From Flavobacterium aeripolare (GTDB taxonomy: Bacteria > Bacteroidota > Bacteroidia > Flavobacteriales > Flavobacteriaceae), in assembly GCF_013294025.1 (NCBI RefSeq), contig NZ_JABSNL010000013.1, forward strand, positions 62,001 to 126,000: DNA of 64,000 bases. Direction: 5' to 3'. Of this stretch, positions 50,094-59,833 are shown piece by piece; within the stretch, counting starts at the first letter, position 1, and every line of letters starts with the position of its first letter. Both the position numbers and the translations under genes were made by a program. The notes under the pieces were generated by a model. The model was not told the DNA's origin. It made no database searches and saw nothing but the letters and a program-made list of their open reading frames with translations.

Positions 50094-51698
50094 ATGAAAA
50101 TATCATTTAAATATATATCTTATTTCCTCCTATTAATTATGGGAGTGAGTATGACGCTTTCATCGTGTACAAATGATTTGAATGTAACGCCAGGAGATGA
50201 TGATGAGTTCTTATCTGAAGCTTTCTTTCAAGATCCTGCATCTTACAAACAAGTGCTAGCAAAATTGTATGCTGGTTTGTATGTGGGAGGTAACGACGGA
50301 GATTCTAAGGCAGATATCGCGGGTATTGGAGGGGATTTTAGTAGTTACTTGCGTTTGCTTTTTGTGACACAAGAATTTACAACTGATGAAGCGATCATTG
50401 CATGGGCAGATGGTACTTTGCCTACCTTAAATACGCAAACATGGTCACCAGCAAATGAGTTTCTTGAAGGAACGTATTCAAGAGCTTTTTACCACATTAG
50501 TGTTGCAAATGAATTTTTACGACAAACTACTGAGGAGAAATTAACCGCTAGAGGTGTCGATGAAAATTTGAAAAAAGAAATCGCTACTTTTAGAGCTGAA
50601 GCTCGTTTTTTAAGAGCGTTCTCTTATTACAATCTAATGGATTTATTTGGTAATGTGCCTATTACTACAGAAAATGATCCTGTTGGATTTTTCTATCCTG
50701 AGCAAAAAACAAGAGCAGAGGTTTTTGCCTTTGTAGAATCAGAATTGAAAGATTTAGATAGTAGTCTAGCAGATTCTCGATCTAATGAATATGGAAGAAT
50801 TGACAAAACTGCGGCAAAGTTTTTATTAGCTCAAGTGTACTTAAACGCTCAAGTTTATATAGGACAGGATAAGTTTAGTGAAGTAGCTACATTAACTAAT
50901 GAGATTATTACAAGCTCAAATTACACATTTGCTCCTGTTTACAAAAATATTTTCTCTGCAGATAACGACAGAAACGGTGCTCAAAACGAAGTGATTTTTC
51001 CTATTGTAGGAGATGGAAATGCGATTAGAGCAACTGGTGGTGGAATGAGTTTTATCATGCACGCTTCTATAGGTGGTAGCATGGATGCTGCTAGCCGTGG
51101 TATGGATGGTGGATGGCAAGGGATTAGAACTCGTAGAGAGTTTGTTAATCTTTTTCCTGACGCAAATGGAATCGCTGATAAAAGAGGTTCATTCTATACT
51201 GATGGACAGTCACTAGATATCAACAACGTAGGAACTTTTACAGATGGTTACGCAGTAACTAAATACATTAATAAAAATGCAGATGGAACAGCGGCACAAA
51301 GAAACGATATACCAGATATTGATTTCCCAATGTTTAGATTATCTGATGCGTATTTAATGTATGCTGAAGCTACTTTAAGAGGAGCGGCTTCTGGAAACAT
51401 GGCGACTGCTTTAACGTATGTAAACAAAATTAGAGCGAGAGCAAATGCGACGCCAATCACAGCAGCTAACTTGACTTTGGATTTCCTTTTAGACGAAAGA
51501 GGTAGAGAACTTCATTGGGAATGCCATAGAAGAACAGATCTTATTCGTTTTGGCAAATTTACTGGAGCTTCAAAAATCTGGCAGTGGAAAGGTGGAAGCA
51601 TCAATGGAACAGCTACAGAATCATTCCGTGATTTAATGCCAATTCCTGCCCGTAACATTCAAGCAAATCCAACATTGAAACAAAATCCAGGATATTAA
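50094..51698 (+). CDS. susD: SusD/RagB family glycan-binding lipoprotein
   Basis: A 534-residue surface lipoprotein. The signal peptide ends with the lipobox TLSSC, followed by a flexible NDLNVTPGDDDE. The SusD N-terminal part carries ATFRAEARFLRAFSYYNLMD, the conserved TPR helices. A RagB C-terminal part has LDFLLDERGRELHWECHRRT and the final LMPIPARNIQANPTLKQNPG. It captures maltodextrin and lids the SusC barrel. It starts 36 bases after susC and ends 21 bases before the susE gene. Confidence 0.95.
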   Translation: MKISFKYISYFLLLIMGVSMTLSSCTNDLNVTPGDDDEFLSEAFFQDPASYKQVLAKLYAGLYVGGNDGDSKADIAGIGGDFSSYLRLLFVTQEFTTDEAIIAWADGTLPTLNTQTWSPANEFLEGTYSRAFYHISVANEFLRQTTEEKLTARGVDENLKKEIATFRAEARFLRAFSYYNLMDLFGNVPITTENDPVGFFYPEQKTRAEVFAFVESELKDLDSSLADSRSNEYGRIDKTAAKFLLAQVYLNAQVYIGQDKFSEVATLTNEIITSSNYTFAPVYKNIFSADNDRNGAQNEVIFPIVGDGNAIRATGGGMSFIMHASIGGSMDAASRGMDGGWQGIRTRREFVNLFPDANGIADKRGSFYTDGQSLDINNVGTFTDGYAVTKYINKNADGTAAQRNDIPDIDFPMFRLSDAYLMYAEATLRGAASGNMATALTYVNKIRARANATPITAANLTLDFLLDERGRELHWECHRRTDLIRFGKFTGASKIWQWKGGSINGTATESFRDLMPIPARNIQANPTLKQNPGY

Positions 51699-51719
51699 TC
51701 ACTGATAAAAAATAATAAG

Positions 51720-52829
51720 ATGAAAAAGATAAGTAAATTTCTAATCGCATTTGTCAGTGTTTTAACGGTGGCTTGTAATGCAGATGATGTTGATAACCGC
51801 CCAGTATTAAGCGGTACAGCGATTCCAGAAGTAGTATCGCCAAAAACCGGTGATGCCTTTGTTTTACTAGAGGAAGACGCTTCAAAAGAAGCCGCTATGT
51901 TCTCATGGTCATCGGCGGAATATAGCGCTGCAGTAGCAGTTGATTATACCGTATTGATGGACAAGCAAGGTGGTGATTTTACAGCGCCTATTACACTAGC
52001 AACTACTAAGAATGTATTGAGCACATCAGTATCTGTGAAGCAATTGAACCAATCTGCAATTGATTTAGGGGGAAAACCAGATGAGGTTAGTTCGTTTGAC
52101 ATTATGATTAGATCAAAAGTAGCTTCTGGCGGAATACAAGAATCAACAAAGATTGCAACCATTACCGTGACGCCGTACTCAGGTAGAGTAGATTACAATT
52201 TTGAAGAATGGTATTTAGTAGGTGATGCAACTGTTTCTGGATGGGACAATAATAAGGGCAACCAAATCCTTTTTAGAAGTGCAACTGACCCAAAGGAATA
52301 TAAATTCACGGGATACTTCAAAGCGGGTGCGTTTAAAACAATCAGAGATTTAGGGAATTGGATCCCTATGTACGGTGGAAAAAATGGATCATTAGTATAC
52401 CGTGGTTCTGATGCAGATGCTGACCCAGTTAGTTTTGAAATTGCCACAAGTGGGTATTATACTTTTACAATGAACATCGAAACGTTGAAGTACACCTTAG
52501 TACCTTATATTGCAACTGCAGCTCCTGCTTACACTACTATTGGAATTATTGGTAGTAGCACTCCAAAAGGTTGGGATGGCTCTACTGCAATGGTGCAATC
52601 TACTTTTGACAAACACATTTGGTCTTTAGGAATCACTAGCCTTAAAGAAGGGGAGTTAAAATTTAGAGCTAATGATAGTTGGGATGTAGCATGGGGAGCA
52701 ACTACGGCTTTCTCTGGTATGAGTTCTAATGCTGCGGGAAGTGCAAATATTCCGGTGGCTAAATCTAAGTATGTAATTTACTTCAATGATTTAGACGGTA
52801 GTTACTTAATGATTCCTAATCAAGGATAA
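51720..52829 (+). CDS. susE: SusE-like starch-binding lipoprotein
   Basis: A 369-residue surface lipoprotein. The signal peptide ends VLTVAC. A SusE-type Ig-like N-terminal domain (EDASKEAAMFSWSSAEYS region) is followed by two small carbohydrate-binding-like repeats. The first has WYLVGDATVSGWDNN (about residues 164-178), and the second IGIIGSSTPKGWDGSTAM (near 275-292) with FRANDSWDVAWGA. The W-rich G-W-D motif is the hallmark of SusE/SusF starch-binding modules. It helps hold alpha-glucan at the surface. It is the third gene of the susCDE operon and ends before a strong terminator. Confidence 0.9.
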   Translation: MKKISKFLIAFVSVLTVACNADDVDNRPVLSGTAIPEVVSPKTGDAFVLLEEDASKEAAMFSWSSAEYSAAVAVDYTVLMDKQGGDFTAPITLATTKNVLSTSVSVKQLNQSAIDLGGKPDEVSSFDIMIRSKVASGGIQESTKIATITVTPYSGRVDYNFEEWYLVGDATVSGWDNNKGNQILFRSATDPKEYKFTGYFKAGAFKTIRDLGNWIPMYGGKNGSLVYRGSDADADPVSFEIATSGYYTFTMNIETLKYTLVPYIATAAPAYTTIGIIGSSTPKGWDGSTAMVQSTFDKHIWSLGITSLKEGELKFRANDSWDVAWGATTAFSGMSSNAAGSANIPVAKSKYVIYFNDLDGSYLMIPNQG

Positions 52830-52873
52830 AGGGTATTCTTAAAACTACAATTTTTCAAGAATTACAAGAATAT

Positions 52874-52909
52874 AAAAAAAGCTACTTCAGTGATGAAGTA
52901 GCTTTTTTT
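52874..52909. terminator. Bidirectional terminator between susE and acs
   Basis: AAAAAAAGCTACTTCA and TGAAGTAGCTTTTTTT form a perfect 16-bp stem with loop GTGA. It serves both convergent transcripts. Confidence 0.95.
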
Positions 52910-52930
52910 GTTTCTTTTCGAATATGTAAA

Positions 52931-54838
52931 TTATAATTTCCCTTGTTTAATTTCATCCACAATTTCCGGATTTAATAAGGTGGTGATGTCACCAAAATTA
53001 TCAAATTCTCCTTCGGCGATTTTGCGTAGAATGCGGCGCATAATTTTCCCCGAGCGTGTTTTAGGCAAGCCTGATACAAACTGTATTTTGTCTAATTTAG
53101 CTATAGGTCCTATTTGGTTAGAAATTTGTTGATTGATCTCTTTTATAAGGTTGTTACGATCCCTTTGTTCTCCAGTTTCTTTTAGAATCACAAATCCGTA
53201 CAATGCATTTCCTTTAACATCATGTGGGAAACCTACGATTGCACTCTCTGCAACAGCAGGATGCTCATTGATTGCATCTTCGATTGGTGCAGTTCCTAGA
53301 TTATGTCCTGATACTATTACAACATCATCCACACGCCCGGTTATTCGATAATAACCTACCTCATCACGTAAAGCTCCATCACCAGTGAAGTACTTTCCTG
53401 GAAAAGCAGAGAAGTAAGTGTCTTTGTAACGTTGATGATCTCCCCAAATAGTACGTGCAATTCCAGGCCATGGAAATTTAATGCAAAGACTTCCTACTAC
53501 TTGATTCTCTTCAATTTCATTTCGTTTTTCATCCATTAAAACGGGTTGGATCCCAGGTAATGGCAACGTAGCATACGTAGGTTTTGTAGGGGTTACAAAC
53601 GGGATTGGCGAAATCATAATTCCACCAGTTTCTGTTTGCCACCAGGTATCGACAACTGGACATCTTTTGTCTCCCACGTGGTCATTGTACCAGTGCCAAG
53701 CTTCTTCGTTAATAGGTTCGCCCACAGATCCAATCACTTTTAAGGACTTCAACGGGAATTTTTGAACATAATCTAAGCTTTCTTTGGCCAATGCTCTAAT
53801 GGCAGTAGGCGCAGTATAAAACTGGGTAATATTGTGTTTTTCTATAATTTCCCAAAAACGACTGTAGTCAGGGTAAGAAGGAACGCCTTCAAAAATCACC
53901 GTCGTAGCTCCGTTTAATAAAGGGCCGTAGAGAATGTACGAGTGTCCAGTAATCCAACCGATATCAGCAGTACACCAGTAGATGTCATTTTCTTCGTAGT
54001 TAAAAACGTTTTTAAAAGTATAAGCGGTGTAAACCATATAACCAGCTGTAGTGTGCACCATTCCTTTTGGTTTTCCAGTAGATCCAGATGTATAAAGAAT
54101 AAACAAAGGATCTTCTGCATCCATGATCTCCGCTACGTTATTCTCTAATGCTTCATCTAAAAGTGGCTGCAACCACTGGTCACGACCTTCTATCATAGTC
54201 ACCGCATTGTTTGTGCGCTTCACCACTAGAACTGTTTTGACGCACTCGCAATCTAACAAAGCCTCGTCGATAATCTCTTTAAGATCAATGGTTTTATTTC
54301 CACGGTAACCACCATCAGAGGTGATGACTATTTTACACTGGCTATCTTTTATTCTTGTTGCCACAGCAGAAGCTGAAAATCCTGCGAATACCACTGAGTG
54401 AATAGCACCTATTCTAGCGCAAGCTAATGTTGCTACGGCTAGTTCAGGAATCATAGGCAAGTAGATGCATACGCGGTCGCCTTTAGTGACACCTTGTTCT
54501 TTTAAAACATTAGCCATTTTACTCACACGCAGGTGTAAATCATTATAGCTTATGTGTTGTGCTTCCTCTTTAGGGTCGTTTGGTTCAAAAATTATGGCAG
54601 TTTTATCTCCCTTTTTAGCCAGGTGTCTGTCGATGCAGTTTTTTGTAATGTTGACTTTTGCTTCTGTAAACCATTTTACTTCGGCTTCAGCCAAATTAAA
54701 ATCGACTACTTTATCCCATTGCTGGTACCAAGTGAAATTTTCAGAGGCAATCTTGTCCCAGAATTTTTTAGGTTCGCGCACCGATTTTTTATATTCTTTA
54801 AAATACTCTTCGAGGTTATTTATTTTATAGCGACTCAT
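52931..54838 (-). CDS. acs: Acetyl-CoA synthetase
   Basis: A 635-residue AMP-forming ligase that makes acetyl-CoA from acetate. The N-terminal domain carries FYTAPTAIRALAKE. ANL-family motifs are YTSGSTGKPKGMVHTTAGY (P-loop), WWQTETGGIMISPIPF (adenine/acyl pocket with Trp), GRVDDVVIVSGHNLGTAPIE (hinge) and PKTRSGKIMRRILRKI (catalytic Lys, a known acetylation site in the family). It is the last gene of a minus-strand operon that begins with a porin and an ActP-like symporter, 11 bases after the related ligase. Confidence 0.96.
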   Translation of the reverse strand: MSRYKINNLEEYFKEYKKSVREPKKFWDKIASENFTWYQQWDKVVDFNLAEAEVKWFTEAKVNITKNCIDRHLAKKGDKTAIIFEPNDPKEEAQHISYNDLHLRVSKMANVLKEQGVTKGDRVCIYLPMIPELAVATLACARIGAIHSVVFAGFSASAVATRIKDSQCKIVITSDGGYRGNKTIDLKEIIDEALLDCECVKTVLVVKRTNNAVTMIEGRDQWLQPLLDEALENNVAEIMDAEDPLFILYTSGSTGKPKGMVHTTAGYMVYTAYTFKNVFNYEENDIYWCTADIGWITGHSYILYGPLLNGATTVIFEGVPSYPDYSRFWEIIEKHNITQFYTAPTAIRALAKESLDYVQKFPLKSLKVIGSVGEPINEEAWHWYNDHVGDKRCPVVDTWWQTETGGIMISPIPFVTPTKPTYATLPLPGIQPVLMDEKRNEIEENQVVGSLCIKFPWPGIARTIWGDHQRYKDTYFSAFPGKYFTGDGALRDEVGYYRITGRVDDVVIVSGHNLGTAPIEDAINEHPAVAESAIVGFPHDVKGNALYGFVILKETGEQRDRNNLIKEINQQISNQIGPIAKLDKIQFVSGLPKTRSGKIMRRILRKIAEGEFDNFGDITTLLNPEIVDEIKQGKL

Positions 54839-54849
54839 GTTATTTGTCT

Positions 54850-56751
54850 TTATGTGGTTTTATAAAAACCAATTTTATATTCCTTTAATACGTCTTCAAT
54901 TTCTTCAATAATACTTTCATCGTCAATGGTAGAAGGGATTTGGTACGCTTCTCCATCAGCTAAGCTACGCAATAATCTTCTTAATGTTTTTCCAGATCTA
55001 GTTTTTGGTAACCTTTTAACAACAACGCAACTTTTTAAGGATGCCACAGCGCCTATCTGGTGTCGTACTAGGTTTTCTATTTCTTGTTGCAATTGAAAAT
55101 GACTCATTTCGGTATTTGATTTGGTCACTACCAATGCAAAAGGTACTTGCCCTTTTAGTTCGTCGTGAATACCAATTACTGCACACTCTGCAATTTCGTT
55201 ATGTGAAGATACAACTTCCTCCATATCTGCAGTAGAAAAACGGTGCCCAGCAACGTTTATCACATCATCAACTCTACCTGTGATAAAAATGTAATCGTCT
55301 TCATCTTTATATCCGCCATCACCGGACAAATAGTATCCATCAAATTTAGTAAAATAACTACTTTTAAAGCGTTCTTGATTGTTCCAAATTCCGAGCATAT
55401 TTCCAGGAGGAAGCGGTAGTTTTATAACTACAAAGCCTTCTTCATTAGGACCTAATTCTTGCCCATTTTCATTGAAGATTTTAATGTCATATCCACAAAC
55501 GGCTTTTGTAGCAGACCCACTTTTAACCTTCATTTTTTCTACTCCCAATGAGTTAGAAACCATGGGCCAACCTGATTCTGTTTGCCACCAGTGATCAATT
55601 ACCGGGATAGGAATGTGTTTTTGGTACCATTCTATTGTTGCACTATCGCAACGTTCGCCAGCAAGAAATTGTTTTTTTAAATTGCTGAGGTCGTAATTTT
55701 TTATAAATTCTCCATCAGGGTCGTCCTTTTTTATGGCTCTAATGGCAGTAGGGGCAGTGAACATGGTATTCACTTTATGATCTGCAATTACTCTCCAGAA
55801 CGTACTTGCATCAGGAGTTTTAATAGGTTTTCCTTCAAAAATGATCGTGGTGGTTCGGTTTAGCATGGGGCCGTACAGGATGTAACTGTGTCCTACAGCC
55901 CAACCCATATCTGACGCTGCCCAAAAAGTTTCTGCTGGTTGAACATCATAAATGTATTTCATCGAAAATAAAAGTGCCACAGCATAACCAGCCGTGTCTC
56001 TAACAATTCCCTTAGGTTTTCCAGTGGTTCCTGAAGTGTAGAGTATGTAAGAGGGGTGATTTGATTTTAGTGGAACGCAAGGAGTTTCTTCAGATCCATA
56101 TACTAAATTGTCATAGTCAACATCGTATTTCTTGAAGGGAACGCGAGCGCCTAATTTTCGATTAAAAACAATCACTTTTTTAGGACGATGTGTGGCTAGT
56201 TCGATTGCTTCATCGACAAGAGGTTTGTAAGCAATAAGACGGTCAAATTCAATTCCAGATGAGGCAGTAATAATCAACCTAGGTTTGCAATCATCAATTC
56301 TTACCGCTAGTTCATGGGGAGCAAATCCGCCAAAAACTACGGAATGAACTATACCAATTCTAGCACATGCTAACATAGCAAAAGCCGTTTGGGGAATCAT
56401 AGGCATGTAAATAATGGCAGTGTCTCCTTTTTTTAACCCTAGAGCGAGCATGCCGCTAGCGAGTTTTGCGACCTCTGTTTTGATGTCGGTGTAGCTATAT
56501 TTTTTTACTGTTTGCGTAACTGGTGAGTCATATATTAAAGCAATTTGATCGCCATAACCATCTTCAATATGTTTGTCGACACTTAAATAACATAGGTTGA
56601 GCTCGCCATCTTCAAACCACAGCGGATAATCATTCTCATCTTTTGATAAAATGATTTCTGGTTTTATATACCAAGCAATCTGTTCGGCTTGTTTTGCCCA
56701 AAATTGCTCTGGCTCATGAATGCTCTCGTTGTAAAAATCGTTGTAATTCAT
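54850..56751 (-). CDS. Propionyl-CoA-synthetase-like acyl-CoA ligase
   Basis: A 633-residue ANL ligase. YTSGTTGKPKGIVRDTAGYA, WWQTESGWPMVSNSLG, GRVDDVINVAGHRFSTADME and PKTRSGKTLRRLLRSL are intact. WWQTESGWPM with GHRFSTADMEE follows the PrpE/ACSS3 group rather than Acs (TETGGI, GHNLGTAPIE). Propionate or another short chain acid is therefore the better guess. It stands between the response-regulator gene (14 bases upstream) and acs (11 bases downstream). It gives the locus a second specificity. Confidence 0.88.
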   Translation of the reverse strand: MNYNDFYNESIHEPEQFWAKQAEQIAWYIKPEIILSKDENDYPLWFEDGELNLCYLSVDKHIEDGYGDQIALIYDSPVTQTVKKYSYTDIKTEVAKLASGMLALGLKKGDTAIIYMPMIPQTAFAMLACARIGIVHSVVFGGFAPHELAVRIDDCKPRLIITASSGIEFDRLIAYKPLVDEAIELATHRPKKVIVFNRKLGARVPFKKYDVDYDNLVYGSEETPCVPLKSNHPSYILYTSGTTGKPKGIVRDTAGYAVALLFSMKYIYDVQPAETFWAASDMGWAVGHSYILYGPMLNRTTTIIFEGKPIKTPDASTFWRVIADHKVNTMFTAPTAIRAIKKDDPDGEFIKNYDLSNLKKQFLAGERCDSATIEWYQKHIPIPVIDHWWQTESGWPMVSNSLGVEKMKVKSGSATKAVCGYDIKIFNENGQELGPNEEGFVVIKLPLPPGNMLGIWNNQERFKSSYFTKFDGYYLSGDGGYKDEDDYIFITGRVDDVINVAGHRFSTADMEEVVSSHNEIAECAVIGIHDELKGQVPFALVVTKSNTEMSHFQLQQEIENLVRHQIGAVASLKSCVVVKRLPKTRSGKTLRRLLRSLADGEAYQIPSTIDDESIIEEIEDVLKEYKIGFYKTT

Positions 56752-56765
56752 AAGGCGATTATTTT

Positions 56766-57128
56766 TTATTGGATTAAATCATTTACTTGTTCTACTAATT
56801 TTTTTATCGAAAAAGGTTTGACTACATATAAGTTAGCTCCTAGTTCTAGCCCTTTGTCAATGTCTTGCTGCTTGTTCTTTGCCGAGAGAAAGACCACCTT
56901 GCAGTGGCTAAGCTTTGGATTGTTCTTTATTTGTTCTAGTGTGGCATAACCATCAACCATAGGCATCATCACATCAAGAATGATTATGTCAGGTTGTTGT
57001 GTCTTTACTATCTCTAAGGCTTCTAAACCGTCACGAGCAATGAAAACTTCGAAATCATTTTTTTTAAAAGTATATTCGAGTGACATGACTATGTTAGGTT
57101 CGTCGTCTACAATTAAAATTTTTTTCAT
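56766..57128 (-). CDS. CheY-like receiver-only response regulator
   Basis: The 120-residue protein consists of one receiver domain: acid pocket VDDE (Asp8, Asp9), phospho-acceptor ILDVMMP (Asp52), switch Ser82 in FLSAKN and Lys104 in VVKPF. There is no output domain, so it must act through another protein or serve as a phosphate relay or sink. Its start overlaps the sensor-kinase gene by four bases, so that kinase is its probable partner. CbrB-type partners elsewhere carry output domains; the lack of one here is notable. Confidence 0.93.
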   Translation of the reverse strand: MKKILIVDDEPNIVMSLEYTFKKNDFEVFIARDGLEALEIVKTQQPDIIILDVMMPMVDGYATLEQIKNNPKLSHCKVVFLSAKNKQQDIDKGLELGANLYVVKPFSIKKLVEQVNDLIQ

Positions 57129-59833
57129 AAAGGACTGTTTTCTTTTGTGTTGTAATTGGGTAATGTGAATATAAAGGTGGCACCAGCAGTAGTTTTTTCT
57201 GTCCAGATTTTGCCTTTATGCAGTTCAATAATTTGTTTGCAAATTGCAAGACCAAGTCCGCTACCTATAGGCTTTTTTACATTTTGATCGCGAGACTGAT
57301 AGAATTTATCAAAGATGCTTTCTCTGTCCTCAGCTTTAATCTCTTTACCGTTATTGTATATTTTAACTACTACATTTTGCTGTTCTTCAGTAACCGTAAT
57401 AGTGATTTTTCCTGTTTCTTCTGATGCGAATTTTATGGCATTAGAAACTAGATTTTGAATCACTTGAATCATTCTTTCTTCGTCATAAAACGCTTTTATT
57501 TCTTTGCTACCTCTATTGAAATCAACTTGAATGTTTTTGTTTTTAATCAATTGCTGCAAAGGGAGCAATGTGTTTGAAATTGTTTTTAGGATATCGTTTT
57601 TAGACAGATATAATTTTTGTTTTCCTGTTTCAAATTTTTCTAAATCTAGAATTTTATCAATTAGGCGGTTCAATCTATCAGACTCTGTGATAATGCTTTT
57701 TAAAAATTGCTTTCTCACTTCTAGCGGTATGTCGTCATCGTCATGTAAAATCTCGCTTGCTGCTCTAATTGCTGTAATAGGCGTTCGCAGCTCATGAGTT
57801 ACGGTGTCTAGGAATTCATCTTTTTGTATGTCCTTATTTACTAATTCTATATTAGCATCTTTTAATTGTTCCGAAATTGTTTTTAGAGCTCTCGAAGTAT
57901 CAGTGAGTTTTTTATTAATGATAAGGTTCTCCTTTGATTCTTCTAAAATTCTTAGTACTTCTGGCAGGCTAATTTTATCTTCTTTGATCACGCTTGCAAT
58001 TAGAATTTTGGCGGAAGCCGTACCTATATGACCCGTTAATAAATTCTCGGCAAACTTGATAAATTTGGCATCAGCCGTATTGTTGTTTTTATCCACATTG
58101 TACTTAGCGTTAAAAAATGCTAATGCTCTAGCGGTGCGTGCTTCTCCCAAGAATCTTTTTAATACCTTTTGAATATCAGAAACATAAGCGATCCCTTTCC
58201 ACACAAATGCATTTTCATGATTGGTAATGTATTTGTCGATATCCACAAACATTTCGGCATAATTGCGTTCTCTATAATTGCCTTTGAAACTAACCGAAAT
58301 AGCGAGGTAACTCATTACATTTAGCAACATACTCCAAAAGAAAGCATGCGGAATGGGCTCTAGGTAATCAAGGCCGAAGATTGCAAAGGGCTTGAACATA
58401 CCATAACCCCACGGACCTTCTTGAATAAACGTACTAGAAGACTTAGTAACTCCTATAGCATACGGAATCAAGATGGTGTATAAACAGACAATAAATCCTA
58501 AAATGATTCCGGTTACAGCGCCCTTCTTTGAGCCTCTTCTCCAAAATATGGCTCCAAAAAAGGCTGGAGCTAACTGTGCAATTACAACAAAGGACACCAA
58601 ACCGATTGATACTAAGGAATAGTCTAAAACAAAACCGCGGTAAATAGCATACGCAAAAATGATTAAAAGAAAGATTCCTATTTTTCTCGAAAGAACAATA
58701 CGCTTGCTGTTTTTTTCTTGTGAGACATCTTGCAAGGATCCCACGAAACCATAGGGAATTAATAAATTGTTGCTTAGCATAGTAGCTAGTGAGATTGACG
58801 AAACAATTATCATCGAAATTGCAGCCGAAAAACCACCTAGAAAAACCATCACTGTTAGGAACTTATTGTCAAAATACTGCGGTATCAGTAGGGAATAGGT
58901 GTCGGCATTTAACCGTTGTCCTTCAAATAATATATTGCCTCCCCAAGCTATTGGGTATACAAAAATATTAAAAAGTAGTAAGTATAAAGGGAAAAGCCAA
59001 ATGGCTGTTTGTATGTGTTTCTCTTTATTATTCTCTACAATCGAAGTATGGAACTGTCGCGGTAAAAGGAAAATAGCAAACATTGACAAGACACAAAGAA
59101 AAAACCAGTTTAGTCCTTCGGATAGTCCGCCTATGGTATTTTTTTGTGCAAAATTCTCTAACAATGATGCCTTAACATAAATATCGTCAAAACCATCAAA
59201 GACATAAAAGGTAACGTAAGAACCAATGATTAAAAAGAAGATCAATTTTAAAATAGATTCGATCGCCACCGCGGTTACTATGCCTCGTCTTTTCTCAGAA
59301 GCATCCACATATTTTGTTCCATAATAGGAAGCAAAAAGTGCTAGTGCAAGACATACGTAGGTTGTGGTATCACTGAAAATATTAGTACTAGATGCTGTTC
59401 TAGTGACTATATTAAAAGTATCTGAAATTGATTTTAATTGTAAAGCAATGTACGGTAAAATCCCAAAAATGCACACTAAAGTGACTAATGCACCTAGAAA
59501 TCGGCTGTTGCCGTAGCGTAGCGAAATAAAATCGGCGATGCTTGTAATTTTATTGACTCTAGAAATACGAATGATCTTTTTTAAAATAATCATCCAGGTA
59601 GGGATAATTATTATTGGACCTACGTAAATTGTAAGATAGCTGAGACCTGAGGTTGCTGCCACACCAATGCTTCCATAATACGTCCAAGCTGAGCAATAAA
59701 CGGCTAACGAGAAAGAGTAGATATAGGCATTGTTTGTCCATTTTGAATGACTTTTTTTCTCAGCCCAGTGCGCTATGTAGAATAACATAGAAACATAGAG
59801 TGCTAATATAATAAGGAGCCCTATACTACTCAT
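57125..59833 (-). CDS. CbrA-like symporter/STAC/histidine-kinase fusion
   Basis: A 902-residue membrane sensor. The first 520 residues are an SLC5/SSS sodium-solute-symporter-like domain with 13 or so helices (SKWTNNAYIYSFSLAVYCSA, SIADFISLRYGNSRFLGAL). A STAC-type four-helix linker follows (about 588-633, FAENLLTGHIGTASAKILIA), then a short coiled coil with no PAS domain. HisKA has His680 in THELRTPITAI. HATPase_c has an N-box near Asn798 (IQNLVSNAIKF) and a G-box near 857-864 (GSGLGLAI). It overlaps the small membrane protein gene upstream by eight bases and the receiver gene by four. It probably senses or transports a substrate of the acetate locus. Confidence 0.93.
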   Translation of the reverse strand: MSSIGLLIILALYVSMLFYIAHWAEKKSHSKWTNNAYIYSFSLAVYCSAWTYYGSIGVAATSGLSYLTIYVGPIIIIPTWMIILKKIIRISRVNKITSIADFISLRYGNSRFLGALVTLVCIFGILPYIALQLKSISDTFNIVTRTASSTNIFSDTTTYVCLALALFASYYGTKYVDASEKRRGIVTAVAIESILKLIFFLIIGSYVTFYVFDGFDDIYVKASLLENFAQKNTIGGLSEGLNWFFLCVLSMFAIFLLPRQFHTSIVENNKEKHIQTAIWLFPLYLLLFNIFVYPIAWGGNILFEGQRLNADTYSLLIPQYFDNKFLTVMVFLGGFSAAISMIIVSSISLATMLSNNLLIPYGFVGSLQDVSQEKNSKRIVLSRKIGIFLLIIFAYAIYRGFVLDYSLVSIGLVSFVVIAQLAPAFFGAIFWRRGSKKGAVTGIILGFIVCLYTILIPYAIGVTKSSSTFIQEGPWGYGMFKPFAIFGLDYLEPIPHAFFWSMLLNVMSYLAISVSFKGNYRERNYAEMFVDIDKYITNHENAFVWKGIAYVSDIQKVLKRFLGEARTARALAFFNAKYNVDKNNNTADAKFIKFAENLLTGHIGTASAKILIASVIKEDKISLPEVLRILEESKENLIINKKLTDTSRALKTISEQLKDANIELVNKDIQKDEFLDTVTHELRTPITAIRAASEILHDDDDIPLEVRKQFLKSIITESDRLNRLIDKILDLEKFETGKQKLYLSKNDILKTISNTLLPLQQLIKNKNIQVDFNRGSKEIKAFYDEERMIQVIQNLVSNAIKFASEETGKITITVTEEQQNVVVKIYNNGKEIKAEDRESIFDKFYQSRDQNVKKPIGSGLGLAICKQIIELHKGKIWTEKTTAGATFIFTLPNYNTKENSPL

